Source of the DNA: Syngnathus acus
Taxonomy: Eukaryota > Chordata > Actinopteri > Syngnathiformes > Syngnathidae
Assembly (NCBI RefSeq): GCF_901709675.1
Contig: NC_051092.1
Span: 1,244,491 to 1,308,490, forward strand
Direction of reading: 5' to 3'
DNA length: 64,000 nucleotides
Shown here: positions 42,494-54,198 of the stretch, piece after piece
How the letters are laid out: the number at the start of each line of letters is the position of its first letter
Position numbering within the stretch: the first letter of the stretch is position 1
Made by a program: the position numbers and the translations under genes
Notes under the pieces: model-generated
The model's input: only the letters and a program-made list of their open reading frames with translations
Database searches by the model: none
What the model was told of the DNA's origin: nothing

Positions 42494-45400
42494 TTAGTTA
42501 TCCTCGTCGTCGTCGCTGAGGAAGCTGCGTCTGTCCTGAGACGTCTCCCTCTCTCGCAGGAAGGTCTGCCTGATGGCCTCCAGCTCGGTCAGCTCCAAGC
42601 GAACCTTCTCCAAATGGAAGGAACGCCGGTTCTGGATTTGCCTCATCGGGAACGGGTTCATGTCCACAAAAGCGATGTTCATGAGCTTCCTGAAAGGGAA
42701 ACGAAAGGAAATAAAATGGCGCCTCAAATTACCGATTCTTATAAATTTGAGTTACCATGTATGTAGATTCAATATCATTACTATTAATATCAAATATTGT
42801 TAAAGAATTAAAAGAAACTGGTAAGGCATGTTTAGATTTCCTTACCTAGAATCAAGGATTGTGCGAGTGAAATATCGGAGATATTTGAAGATGGTGGTGG
42901 AATCCTGCAACTTCAGAAATTCCTCTTCCTTATATTTGAAGAGAGCAAGAGCAAAGCGAAAGATGATCTGTGGAGGAAAATTGGCAAATAAATAAAAAGC
43001 CGCATGGGATTCTCGAACAAACGCTCTGCCCATAATCCAGCTGACCTTAGGACCTTCGTAGAGGAAGGCGTCCCAGATCTTGAAGAGGATGTCGCTGACC
43101 ACGCTGTCCACAAACACCACCAGGAACCAGTTGAAGGTGATGAGGGAGAAGTCCACCTTGTGCTGCTCAAAGTGGGCGTGGAGACGCGGCAACTTCTCGC
43201 TCATCAGGTCCTTGAACACGCGCTGGTCCACCTGCGTCCACAATCAGCGTTAGTGCACTTTTTAAGCACACAACTACAGTACAGCAAATGAATTAATAAA
43301 AGATACTTTACATATGAATGAAACTTGTTTGTTTACCTGCGAGCCGAGCAGAGTCTTGGTGTAGTAATCCCTCGGCATGAACACTTCCGCAATGGCTATA
43401 AGGCTCCAAAAGGCATCTTCTTGGTCCAGATAGAGCAACGCAATAGCTGCCAGCCTGATGAAAAGAAGAGAAAAAAAAAAATTACAGGTTAGATAAAAAT
43501 GGTGTCATTTTTTTCAATTGGTGGCTAGAGGGCCAAAAATATTCGTCAGCTGGAAAATATGGGAAGTACATAAAAATGGTGTCACATGACAAAGTGAGAG
43601 ACTTCTCCTTTGCCTCTTCAGGCATCTATAAGGACGCCTACCTCCGACAGGCTCTGTTACAAGGATTGCAAAGGAAAGAAACCAAACCGCAAAGTACCAA
43701 GACCGCACTTTAGTTGTAAATAAAAGTCGATTACTCATTGATAGTAGTCTAGTTATAAAATCTACATCGACTTGATTTTATCGTTGGAATTGTGTCGAGT
43801 CATGTTTTACATTTTCCAGCACAAAGTCGATTTAATTCCGTTTTCCAAGAAAAGCGTTTCACCGCTTTGAGCTAAGGCACTTCTTTTTTTGAGCCAAACA
43901 CAAAGCTGTTAGTCTGTTGTATGAACTTCAACAAGTGAATCACAATTCAAATGTATTTACTGCCATCTAGCGGAGGAGCATTTAATTAGTACCTGTTTAG
44001 TCCCTGGCAGTAGCCGATGTCAGGATTCCTCCAAGAGAAAGCCACCAGAACGTTCCTGAGCTTCTGGATTCCGACGGCGCTGGGAGAAGAGTAGTGCTTG
44101 TTGTTGGGTAAAGTCCGCAATAAGTCCAATTCGATCTGCTTCAAAGCAGGGTTGGGCTTGTCTTGGGCCACGTTCAGTAAGGTCTCATAATAATCAGCTG
44201 GCAGGGTATCCCGGAACTTCTTGACGTGGACGGAGACGCACCAGCGCCACAAGTGGGAGCGATGCTCGTGCGGAATACCCCAGCGGATCAACGACTTGAG
44301 CTCGGGGGAGCGCAGCAAGTTTCGGTTCATGGTTCCGGCCAGATGGTTCTCCCACTTGACGCCGATGGACACCTCCTGATCCGTCATGGAGAGGGACTTG
44401 AGCTCCAAGGCTCTGACTTTGGCGACGAGGCGCTCTTCTTCCTCCTCCTCCTCGGGCAAGGTCTTGAAGCCATATGCATCGTATTCACTGTTAATGACAT
44501 CAAAAAGGACAGGTGGCATTAATCCAACGGGGGCGGGGCTTGACTCCAGCCAGTCAAATGATGAAATATTTCACTGTGTGTGTCGTGAATCTGACACTTT
44601 GACTATTTTCCATTCCGTGGGAATGTTTCAATTCTATCGGTGTAGTCGCTACCTGACAGTGTTTGGTTTAAAGACGGGGTGTTCTTCTTGCTCAGGGCTC
44701 TCCAACTGTAGGGCGTCCTCCAACAATCTGGAGATGACCTCCCGGGCGGGACTCTGCTCCGAAGAGGAGCACACTGGGTTCTTCACCTCTTGTAGCAGCA
44801 CCAGATACTTACTCTCCACCTGACACAGCTTGGCCTCCAGTGCTGTGTACTACCAAAAAAAAAAAAAAAAAGTCATATTGGACTTCCCCTAAGAATGATT
44901 CAGACTTCCCGTTTGTTTCTGTAGCAACACGCCCACAGAAGTGTGCCATACCTTTGCTTCCAATGCCTTCTCCCGACTTTCTGCATTTCTGCGTAGCACT
45001 GTCAGCTCCAGGATCTCTTTGTTTAGGAACTTGTTTTGAGATTTATAGCCTTGGAGACTGTCCTGAAAGTGAAATTCATGACATCATTGGAAATGACTTT
45101 CATTAACAAAATAAAAAAGTCACTGGAAAAACAATAGTCTATAAATAAAGTCAAATATAAATCAATAAATGTGTCAAATGGATGTCAGCAATAGTGTGCA
45201 GACTGCGGTACCTTGAGGGTGTCCACCTCTTGTTGTTCTTTCCCGAGAGGTGGCGAAGCATCATTGGGAGTCGCGCTCAGCTCAGAGCTCTGCTGCGACA
45301 GTTTTATGATGGCTTGGTCTTTGGCCTGGATGGTCTCCATCAGCATGCCCAGCTGGTCATTAATCTCCCCTACTTTGATTTTCAGACCTTTCAGCTCTTG

Positions 45401-48400
45401 CTGGAGGCTCTCCTTCTCCAAGGCCAGACGTTCCATGTGGCCACACAGGGACTGGATCTGTCCGTCTCGTTCCTCAACCTGGCTCTCTAAACGTGCCACC
45501 TCCTCCGGGCTTAGCGCCGGATGGTGAGTCCGATCGGAGTCGGTGGATGACGGATCTGGAGGCGGACGGTGCGTTGGTTGGCGATCGCTCTGGGATGTTC
45601 TTAAGGTCTGCTGCAAAAGTCTCACCAGCTCCTGGTTGAAGGAAGATGTTATTTGATGAACATATTGTCAAGGAAGTCCATGTCAGGTTGATTTCATCAA
45701 GTTCTACCTTCTGACTGGCCAGCTCCTCCTTGAGCTTGGCTTGTTGCTGTTGCATTTGACACATTTCTTCCTGCTGGCTTTGGAGGCGAAGTTGCAACTC
45801 CAAAGATTTGCCGTTGAACTCCACCGGGGAGCTCTCGGCGCTGCGGCCAAACTTCCCGGGGCCCATCATGTCTCGGAGCAGAGGCTTCTTGGGCTTGGAC
45901 GAGTTGCGCACAAAGTCAAACGCCGATCCAAAGGAATCTGTGAGACGAGATTTGGTTCAAAAAACAAGAATTGACTTGATGGAAAAGAGCAGTATCGTAG
46001 TGAGGTATGAGGGAATGGAACGTACGTCTGTGAACTTCTGGGTGATGTTTGTGTTCGGGGAAGTCTTTGGGAGGAGCTTCCACCAGCTCCCATTCGTCTG
46101 CGCTGCTATTGTTGCCCGTGTAAAAGACGCTCCGTCTGCTGTCGCCTCCCCGACCCGGCCGCAGATATGACATGGAGTTCCTGAAGGGACGCAAACTAGT
46201 CAGCAGAGATTTCTGCTTGACTCACTCGACAAAAAAACCCACACACACATTTGATTTCATAAAGATTTGACAGTCGGTTCTTAGATACATGGTGAAGGAT
46301 GAGTTTGTTTTTTACCAGTGTGATGACACAACTTGCAAGTCAGATTGCGGTCATTTTAGTGTTGAATCATGTTTGCCGCAGAAGGGGAACTATTCACGCC
46401 TGTGTCCGATAACAGCAAGCGCGTGTAACAATTTCCTCTATTGCAATCCACCTAAGAGGTGAGGGGGCATTGTCTTTGCTCCCCAAAGCAAACTTGTTTT
46501 GCCTGTTTCGCGGGGACGTGGGTTGTATTGAAACTGTGTGACCAGATTAGGCATGTAGACATTCACATATTTATTTATTATATTATTTATTGTGTTATGT
46601 TTATTTATTCATCACTCTTATTTATTTATTGTTTGTGCCTTCTTGTTTTTATTTTTTGTGTTGTTTACTTGTATGTATATTGTCTTGTCACCGTGGGATA
46701 GTGGGAACGTTATTTCGATTTCTTTGTGTGTCTTGGCATGTGAAGAAATTGACAATAAAGCAGACTTTGACTTTGATATTTTAAAACAGACTTTCTAAAA
46801 AATATTGCACATGCATAGGAACACCAAAAACAGTTCTCCCAGCTTTTTATTAAATTAATTCATGTGGCTTTCTTTACCTATATGCTAAGCCATTAACTAA
46901 ATAACGAAATAGGGATTGACTGACTAATTAATTGGCTAATATTAGCAATTTTAAAATCTGCTCAAATACACTGTTTTTCCACATTAATATTTCAACAAAA
47001 CACAAATATGACATTCAAAAATCCTCACCCAAACAGGAAAAAATCAAATAAAACGGCTAATTTTGACCGATTTTCTGATCTGTTGTGAAGTTAAATAAAT
47101 ACTAAAGAACAAACTGATGTGAAACTGATAAATATGATCTTATATCTGAAAGCGTCAAGGAACTATTTGATCCATTATAAATATCCTTAATTCATTGACC
47201 GATTAATCGGTTGCTGGAATTTGCTGAAATGCAATATAGCGAGGAAACACTGTACAAAATGGACCGACCTGAGCTCTGTACCAAAGTTCTTCAGCGAGAA
47301 ATTGAGGGTATTTGTGGAAGCGGACGTCCCTCTGGGTGATTGGATCCCGACCGTTCCGCCGCCTTCCGTCTCCGACTCCATGGCAAAGTCACTGCGGACC
47401 TGCTCCATGCTGTCGCTGAGCTTCTCAAACAGGAATGCATCTACAATCAGCCATAAAAATAGATATGTTATATTAACCCCATTCTCAACAGGCCAATTGT
47501 GAGCATTATTTTATTTTTTTGCACATACTGCACAAAATTGAAAATGTGTACCAATTTCATGGTGCAGTGTTTTTGAACCGATTGGATCGCACACATGATG
47601 TTGCTTTGTGACAACAAGGGCGACACGGCAACTGCGGAACCGATCAATAAAAAAATGCAACATGGATGTGTGATGCTAATTTGTAAAATGAAATGGTTGT
47701 GGACCTTAAGTCATAACATTATCTTACAAAAAAAACATTAAAAAAATGCCAATTAATTTGTGTGCTTTCATTAGTAGTGTCCAAAAATAATCACATACAA
47801 GAAGCTACGTCATCCTAGCTAACAACTTTGAATGTTTAACATTTGAAAGCAGTTTGAGGCAGACTTCATTGAATGTTTGACTGACCTCGTGGTTCTTATC
47901 TGCCCCCCCCCCCCACACACACACACACATATCATCAAATAACACAAGAGAAAAAACAAACACCAAGGACTTTTAAAGCTTAAAATGAAAGCCTTTATAC
48001 CACAGGCGTCAAACGCAAGCTTGACACCATTTTTCCTAAAATTGACATATGTTGATAGCAACCAAATGCAGGGACAGTTATGGTGAGATAAAAATAAGAA
48101 TCAAGTTTCTCACACCATTGTCTTTGGCAACAAGTCCACTGACAGGGTGGGCTAAGGTGGGAGAGCTCCAGCTGTCCCTCTGTCCACAGCCTCGCGTGTT
48201 GCTGAACTCCCAGCGCTTCTGTTGGAGCTGCTGCAGCCAGAAGTGCATCACCTGCTTGCTGGGGGCCTGCCAGATGCAATGACAAACACTCTCAAGATGG
48301 ACGCCCACCTGCACCATTTATTGTTGCTGAAATCAATTTGCCTTGGGAACATTTCAGAACTAACTTAGATATAATGGCATAATGCAAGTCAGACAAAAGT

Positions 48401-49598
48401 TTTGAAACAGCTGCGTTACATCCTGAAAACGCGTAATCGTTACCCGAACCTTTCAATTCCTTATATAACCGCAAATCTTTATACTAAATCAAAGCAGGAA
48501 ATATTTATGAATACATTTGATGAGAATAGCAAAATCCTTTTTTTTTTAAGCTAGGGCATATTTATTTATAAACCTATTGTGTGATCAAAACAATCATCAT
48601 CGTCATAAGTTCTGTTTCCCCTGATTCAAGTAGATTTATTTTGAACCCTTCATTGAATTCCAGTTTTCATTCAAGGGAATGAGCACAGAAGCTGCAGTCC
48701 ATGCCTGGAGCCACGCATTGTTTTTGCCATTGATCATTTTTACCATCTGTCCAAAAGCAAGTGTCATCAGGATCATGTGAGAGCAATCAAAGATGACTAA
48801 TAAACTGCCATAACCTTTAACCTTCCCAGGCAGTCAGTATTTATCTTACAGAGGGAGGAAAGTAAGTGAAGTAGTTAACCCTTTGGAATTTCTTAACTTC
48901 TGCTGACCTCAACCCAAATGAGATGTTGTGGCATGACCCAGAGAGGCTCTTCACCCCAGACATTCCACAAAGTTAGCTGAACTCCAACGGTTTTGTCCAG
49001 ACGAATGGTCCAAAATTCATGCAGACTCACTACATTTGTTGAGCGATTTATGCAGATATTAAAAACATTCCAAAGGGTTCCAAAATTGTAATAACGGAAT
49101 TCAATCAGGCAAATATAGCTCGTAGATTTTGATCACAGAGCTACAAAAACCACTACGTGACGACACAGAATAGTGAAAATGGGTGTGTCAATGGTGCAAA
49201 TCTGAAAGGGAAAGAGTGGCTTGCACCTCAACAAGTTGGGGCACACTTGCTTGAAAAGTTACCTTAAGTAAAAACTCCTTCCCGGCCGTGCTGATCTGAA
49301 AGTGTCCCTCTTCGGCTTCCACGTCGTAGCTGAAGCACGCATCGCCGATTTCAATGTGTCCAAGAGGCAAAGCGTCCTGGGGACTCTTGAAATAATACAG
49401 ATAACATTTCCTGGGATCGTAAACGAACCACCTCGCCTTGTACCCCCTCAAGGGCCCCTTGCCGGACAGTTTGCTCAAGAAGCCGCATAGCTTGGACGTC
49501 TGCTCCTTCGCCGACTCCACGTCGGCTGCCTTGGCGGAGGCTTCGAGCCGAGGAGCTGGGCCGGAGCTGGGCTCACCGCCATCCTCGTCTTCGTGCAT
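42494..49598 (-). CDS. tbc1d2b: TBC1 domain family member 2B, Rab GTPase-activating protein
   Basis: TBC1D2B is an endosomal GAP of the TBC1D2/Armus family. Thirteen coding exons in order: 49598-49263, 48266-48116, 47440-47269, 46180-46026, 45937-45708, 45631-45212, 45062-44952, 44849-44653, 44487-43993, 43454-43337, 43231-43046, 42967-42846 and 42689-42494. All phases agree and total about 962 residues, against 963 in human as I recall it. The PH domain is at about residues 35-145 (GPLRGYKARWFVYDPRKCYL; LQQLQQKRWEF). Coiled coil runs about 330-570 (QLGMLMETIQAKDQAIIKL). The TBC domain at about 655-870 keeps both GAP fingers: the Arg in IELDLLRTLP (about 715) and the Gln in YCQGLN (about 752). 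The C-terminus is acidic (SDDDEDN). The start is the first ATG of the PH exon. It lies head-to-head with sh2d7, and ZNF143-like and CTCF-like sites sit just upstream. Confidence 0.95.
46628..46776 (+). mobile_element. 3' end fragment of an interspersed retroelement (copy 2)
   Basis: It matches 10548-10706 nearly base for base, including TTGTCACCGTGGGATAGTGG, AATAAAG and the terminal GACTTTGACTTTGA. It lies in the tbc1d2b intron between exons 46180-46026 and 47440-47269, antisense to the gene. Confidence 0.65.
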
Positions 49599-49682
49599 CT
49601 TTCTTCCAAGTTTCTTCTTCGTGCAGCGTCGCGGATGCCCACTCTTGTTTCCATCCGCATGACTGGCCGTCTCCGTCGCAAA

Positions 49683-49701
49683 GCATCATGGGAGCTGTAG
49701 T
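49683..49701 (-). promoter_or_regulatory. ZNF143/THAP11-type promoter motif at tbc1d2b
   Basis: Read on the minus strand this is ACTACAGCTCCCATGATGC, close to the ZNF143 (Staf) consensus ACTACAATTCCCAGAATGC. It lies 85-103 bp upstream of the tbc1d2b ATG, a usual place for this promoter motif. Confidence 0.65.
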
Positions 49702-49730
49702 GTATTTCGGGGAATGTGGAAGTGACTGGC

Positions 49731-49749
49731 TGGCCGCTAGATGGTGCTG
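49731..49749 (+). promoter_or_regulatory. CTCF-like site upstream of tbc1d2b
   Basis: TGGCCGCTAGATGGTGCTG fits the long CTCF consensus TGGCCASYAGRKGGCRSYR with two mismatches. It sits 29 bp beyond the ZNF143-like motif. ZNF143 and CTCF are often found together at promoter loop anchors; occupancy here is inferred. Confidence 0.5.
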
Positions 49750-50625
49750 TTTGTCATGATTAACTTGTCTAAAATATTACTCAAATTCACCGATATACGT
49801 AACAATTATGAAATGATTATTAGAACACTATTTGGGTTAGGGTGACATGGAAGAAGTGCTCAAGAAGAACTGTGTGAGTCACATCTGAGACACATGACAG
49901 TCTAAAGATGCTGAGATCAAGTTACGGTAGTAATGCTGGACATCGTCATGGACCGAATATAGTGTTATATTTACCATAAATGATTACTTCATACCATGCA
50001 AGTGCATAATTTCCGAGACTGTGATCACTTAAGTTAAGATGGTTGAAGATGGAGCAGATCATCATGATTCCACTCAGTGTGTCAGACTTTTTACCAGACA
50101 ACCACTATCGATGACGTCTCTCAAACAATATGGAGTTTTTATTAACACTACATGAACTGTTTTTTTCCACACAAATTATTTCCATGTTTTCACACTTGTA
50201 CGTGAACATTTAGTTTGTTATTGCCACAGGAAACAGTCCACTTTGAGGACAAACCTCTCCCCTTGCAAAACAACGTACGTGTAAAAACCACACACTATTT
50301 TCTTCTTACTTTCCGTTTCTCACCAGGCATGACACATTGCCTGTGTCGGTAGGTGATGCAAATCAGGGTCGTTCTGCAACAGCTTTGCACAGGGGACGGG
50401 GAAAAAATAGAATTAATGTCACTGTCAAATCACAGTTCTGACGAAAGGTTACAGACTCTCCAAATGAACTCAAGAGACGGTTGATGAGATGACATCGCAT
50501 TCAAATCGCGCAAAGCTAACAGCAGAGAAAGGTACAGTAGGTATCCCATTGGGGCCTCAAATTATTTTGTGATAAAACCTGAATTGTTAATGTTTTGTAT
50601 TGTTTGTTCCAGGAAGTGGCAGATC

Positions 50626-52491
50626 ATGGTTGAAGTCCCTAAGGACCTGTTGGAGGTTTGGTTTCAAGGTTAGAACCATTTCAAAAGGTCGATGCCGAAA
50701 GAATTGACAACAAATGAGCAACATTTTGGGGTTAAAAACAATAGAGTAGTAGTATACATTTTATAGTCATAAAGTCTTTGAAGAGTAAGCCAATAGTAAG
50801 AGTGGAAATATAGCATCATTTGTCTTTATGTCTTCATAGAACACTGAATCCGCGTCCCAATCGCTTTGCCATGGGAAACTCATTGAACTGTCTTCAAAAT
50901 GGTTCCTCGAGATTTGTGCGTCGCACATCGCTCAAAATGGCTGCTTCCCCGCTTGGTTTGCGGGTTTCATCGCCAGGGAGTAAGAGATTAAAATAGTTGA
51001 CCAATTCTGACATTGAAACTGCATTTTTATACTTTTTTTTTTATTTGATAAAAAAAAATCTTCCATGGTTTCAGTTGTCACTTGGTCGATGTCTGGTTCG
51101 AGGCTACAATGGATGAAATACATTTATTTTGCAGCTTTTAGCCACAAAAGCTAATGCAAGAATCTAATGCAAGATTTTCATTTAGCTTCAATTTTTTGTT
51201 TCCGCCTACAGGGATGCGGAAGAAATCCTCAAAGAAAAGGAAGAAGGTTGTTTCCTCATCCGTATCAGTGACAAAGCCATCGGATACGTTCTTTCTTATA
51301 GGTGAGGTTGTTGGAATTTTTTTTTTTACATATTTTGATGATGTCAGATGAAGCCATAATCAGTTTTGACACCAAACGTTTGCCGTGTACTTATTGATTT
51401 CGTGTAACATGAACAAGTTAACACGTTACAGAGGCCGCGATCGCTGTCGACACTTGGTGATAAACCAAAGTGACACAGGACGTTTGGTTGTCCGAGGAGC
51501 CGCTGAGGAACACGACACAGTCCTGGACCTAATCTGGCATTATTCGAGGAACCCCATTGAGCCGTTTGGAGAATATCTCATATCATCGTGCTTTGAGGTG
51601 AGACACAACTCATCTTAGTTTGAATTCGGTTACATATCAAAAAGTCTAATGTGGGGAATTCTGCAGGCACCTGCGGACAAGACGTACGATGTAATTCAGC
51701 ATGTGTCGCATAGCAAAGCCAAGAACAAAGTGGAGAGAGACTCTGAGCAGCCGAAAAGTAAAAGAACAGTTGAGGTAGGTGTGGTCATCGGGAAAAATTG
51801 CGTGCTCACAGTTTGGGCACTTTTCTGTGTCCATTTTGTGCTAAAGACACACAAATAAAAATCAAATGTAGCTACGTGGAGCCTGAAGAATAAATCTCGG
51901 CAAAGCGGATTTATTTTCAATTGAACAAAATTTTGTCCAAAACAGGAAGTGCCACCACTCCCAAGGAGGGTCAGACACCATGAAAATATTGAACCTAGTG
52001 ACCCAAACAGGATGCTGTACGCTAAGGTCAAAAAGAAACCAACCAGAGATCTTCATGCAAGCCAGCAACAAATACATAACGAAAGCTTGCCCGGCGCTAC
52101 CGCAAGAAGAACCACCACGCTGGATCACAACTCCAGAAAGTGTCGTCCCCTATCTGCACCGGAATACAATTGGCTTTGCTCGGCAGATCTCACTTCTGGA
52201 CCGAGAGGATCTCAAAGCGGTCACACTATTGAGCACCTGAACGACGATGCTGTTTATTTTCTGGCCGGTATGCCCGGTAGCCCTCACACTGAATGCAAAG
52301 AAACCAAATTGCACCTTCCGCAAAGTCACAGTAACTTGGTTTATGCTGGGATACACGCAGACGCCTTCAGAGGCTCCTTTTCTCACGATGACATCTACGA
52401 GATCGTCCCTGACATAGGGGACACGTGCGAATGTGAAAGCAACATGTATGAGTCAGTGGGGGATCTCAATCGTGTGTTGTGGGGTAAGTAG
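50626..52491 (+). CDS. sh2d7: SH2 domain-containing protein 7
   Basis: SH2D7 is a cytosolic SH2 adaptor related to SH2D2A/HSH2D and expressed in tuft cells and immune-type cells. Exons with consistent phases are 50840-50979, 51212-51301, 51432-51597, 51667-51774 and 51946-52491. A less certain first exon is 50626-50655, with a weak donor (GAG/GTTTGG). The SH2 domain starts at CFPAWFAGFIARE (human LPPWFHGFITR) and includes EGCFLIRISD with the phosphotyrosine-binding Arg, then GYVLSYRGRDRCRHLVI and a final segment ending LISSCFE. The C-terminal tail has Tyr motifs resembling phosphorylation sites: LYAKV, DDAVYFL, DDIYEIV and NMYESV. Total length is about 359 residues. The stop at 52489-52491 overlaps a strong GTAAGT donor, so a spliced longer C-terminus is possible. 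Human SH2D7 also lies between TBC1D2B and CIB2. Confidence 0.88.
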
Positions 52492-52527
52492 TACGGTTTA
52501 AAGCTAAGCGCATCATCTTCATAAAAG

Positions 52528-52707
52528 AAACCTACGGCTGTCGCTTTCTGTCGGCGTAAAAAGCAGGATGGCAGAGGATGACGTTCAATCCTTTTTATTA
52601 AAAAAAAAATAGGCAGTGCTGAAATTCATTCTTTGTTTATACCAACTGAATATACATTTATTGTCTCCATCTAGTGGTCAACGGTGTAATTACACCCAAA
52701 ATAAAGC
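52528..52707 (+). repeat. Diverged interspersed repeat, copy B (sh2d7 3' UTR)
   Basis: It shares both ends with 38289-38467: AACCTACGGCTGTCGC then GTCGGCGTAAAAAGCAGGATG at the left, and a CCATCTAGTGG word with GTAATTACACCC at the right. The copy spans the likely sh2d7 polyadenylation signal. Confidence 0.5.
52700..52705 (+). terminator. Candidate polyadenylation signal of sh2d7
   Basis: AATAAA lies 209 bp after the stop codon. It falls inside the interspersed repeat at 52528-52707, so the gene may take its signal from the repeat. Another AATAAA-like word lies near 52936. Confidence 0.45.
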
Positions 52708-53532
52708 ATTAAAAATGCGCTCCATGGAGTTTGGATGAAATCAAAATGTGAATTTTCCTGATAGTGTCACTAATAGCAGTGTTGAGGTTTTATTAGTAGA
52801 ATATTTTTGTTTTTCACATTTACTACTAGTTTTGTAATGGATGACATTTATATTGTACTGAAGCTGTGAAATGAAATTAAATGATTACGACTGCTTTTCT
52901 TTTTTTTTTTACTTATGCCTCGCTGGGTTAAAAGCAAAATAAAAGCACTCACCAATTTAAGTTTATAGTTGTCAGTCTCGTGCACAGTAACAGAATTGTT
53001 TGGACAATCCTTACATTGAATCACGTTTGATTGTGAGCATGTGACCAGACACAGTTTGCCCCTTTTAAAAGCTAAAAAGCGCATTTGTCACTATACACAA
53101 TGCACTCCCTTTTAACGGAGCACGAGTGTCCCAGTTTCCACGCTGTAACTGACCTTTCTGCGCCAGACTCAGCACCAATTATCCAGGTCAGCTTTTATTT
53201 TGCAATCTCGGCACTCCCTCTTGAGGTTGACACTCCATCTTAACGGCAGATGCAGGGCAAGAACATTCGGCAGAGTGCGTACACTACAGACAACAACCTG
53301 TATCACGCTCAAAAGTGTTCAACGCAAACCCGTGCGGAGAAAAAGCAGCAGCGAGGGCCTGCTGAGATGAACGCAGGATGTACTCATGCATGTGAATGCT
53401 GAGGCAGCTGCTTTTTTTTTTTTTTTTTTTTTTAATGACCGCATTGTGCAGGATTATACCTCGGTCAGTCACCGCTACTCTCCAAAAGTCACCGACACAA
53501 AATCAAAGCGATCAAACCTGACAGAGAAGACA

Positions 53533-53538
53533 TTTATT
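53533..53538 (-). terminator. Candidate polyadenylation signal of cib2
   Basis: TTTATT on the plus strand is AATAAA on the minus strand, about 660 bp beyond the cib2 stop. A further candidate lies near 53188. Confidence 0.35.
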
Positions 53539-54059
53539 TCCAATAATGCAATCCATGTAAAACTTGAAAAATGTCTATTCAAAAAAGGGCTGTAAGGAAC
53601 ACCTCATGGTAATGGCCAAGGCAGAATATGGAAAGCTAGCCCTTCAATCAGCTGGAGGAAATTAAAATACGATTGTCATGTTGTTACAGTTCCACGAGCA
53701 TAACCATAACATCAAAGAAGCAATACGCCGCAAAAGAGCCAGAAGTTTACCATGCATTTACAAATAGTGCATATACTGTCGCTCATTGATGCCCTCGCTG
53801 ATCTGCTACACAGTCATCCAATAGATACGGAATATCTAGAAAGTGGGGTGTATGTCATGTGCAATATACAGTAGGTAGATTCACTTTTTATGCATTATCA
53901 GATGTGCCGTAAAGGCCCAAAAATCCATCGCTTGCCGTCTGCATCGAGTTCGTTCATTCAACAGAGCAACCCGGGCCGAGCCCTTTCGGCGGTGGCGATT
54001 GAATGACTGTAATCATCCGTTACGACATCCAGCATCCTGAGAATTCCACTCCACCCCAG

Positions 54060-54082
54060 TGTGTGTGTGTGTGTGTGTGTGT
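54060..54082. repeat. (GT)n microsatellite
   Basis: About 11 GT units, 117 bp below the cib2 stop and so probably within its 3' UTR. Confidence 0.9.
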
Positions 54083-54198
54083 TGCGCTCTACCCGGGCAC
54101 ACGTCGCGGAGGCGAGGGGCAGCGGAAGCTGGAGAAGACGGACGGGATGATTCGGAGTAGCGGACAGGCACTGTGCTCGACTTGACCGTGGAGCCCTC

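Larger units (their letters stand above)
52708..54198 (-). other. Convergent sh2d7/cib2 3' region
   Basis: No coding exon was recognised on either strand. The upper part is probably cib2 3' UTR. The stretch contains a T run near 53411-53433 and a candidate cib2 AATAAA on the minus strand. Confidence 0.4.

Noticed and set aside
45741-46170. Plus-strand frames over the tbc1d2b exons
   Set aside because: They are antisense shadows of tbc1d2b coding exons, whose minus-strand frame matches TBC1D2B throughout.
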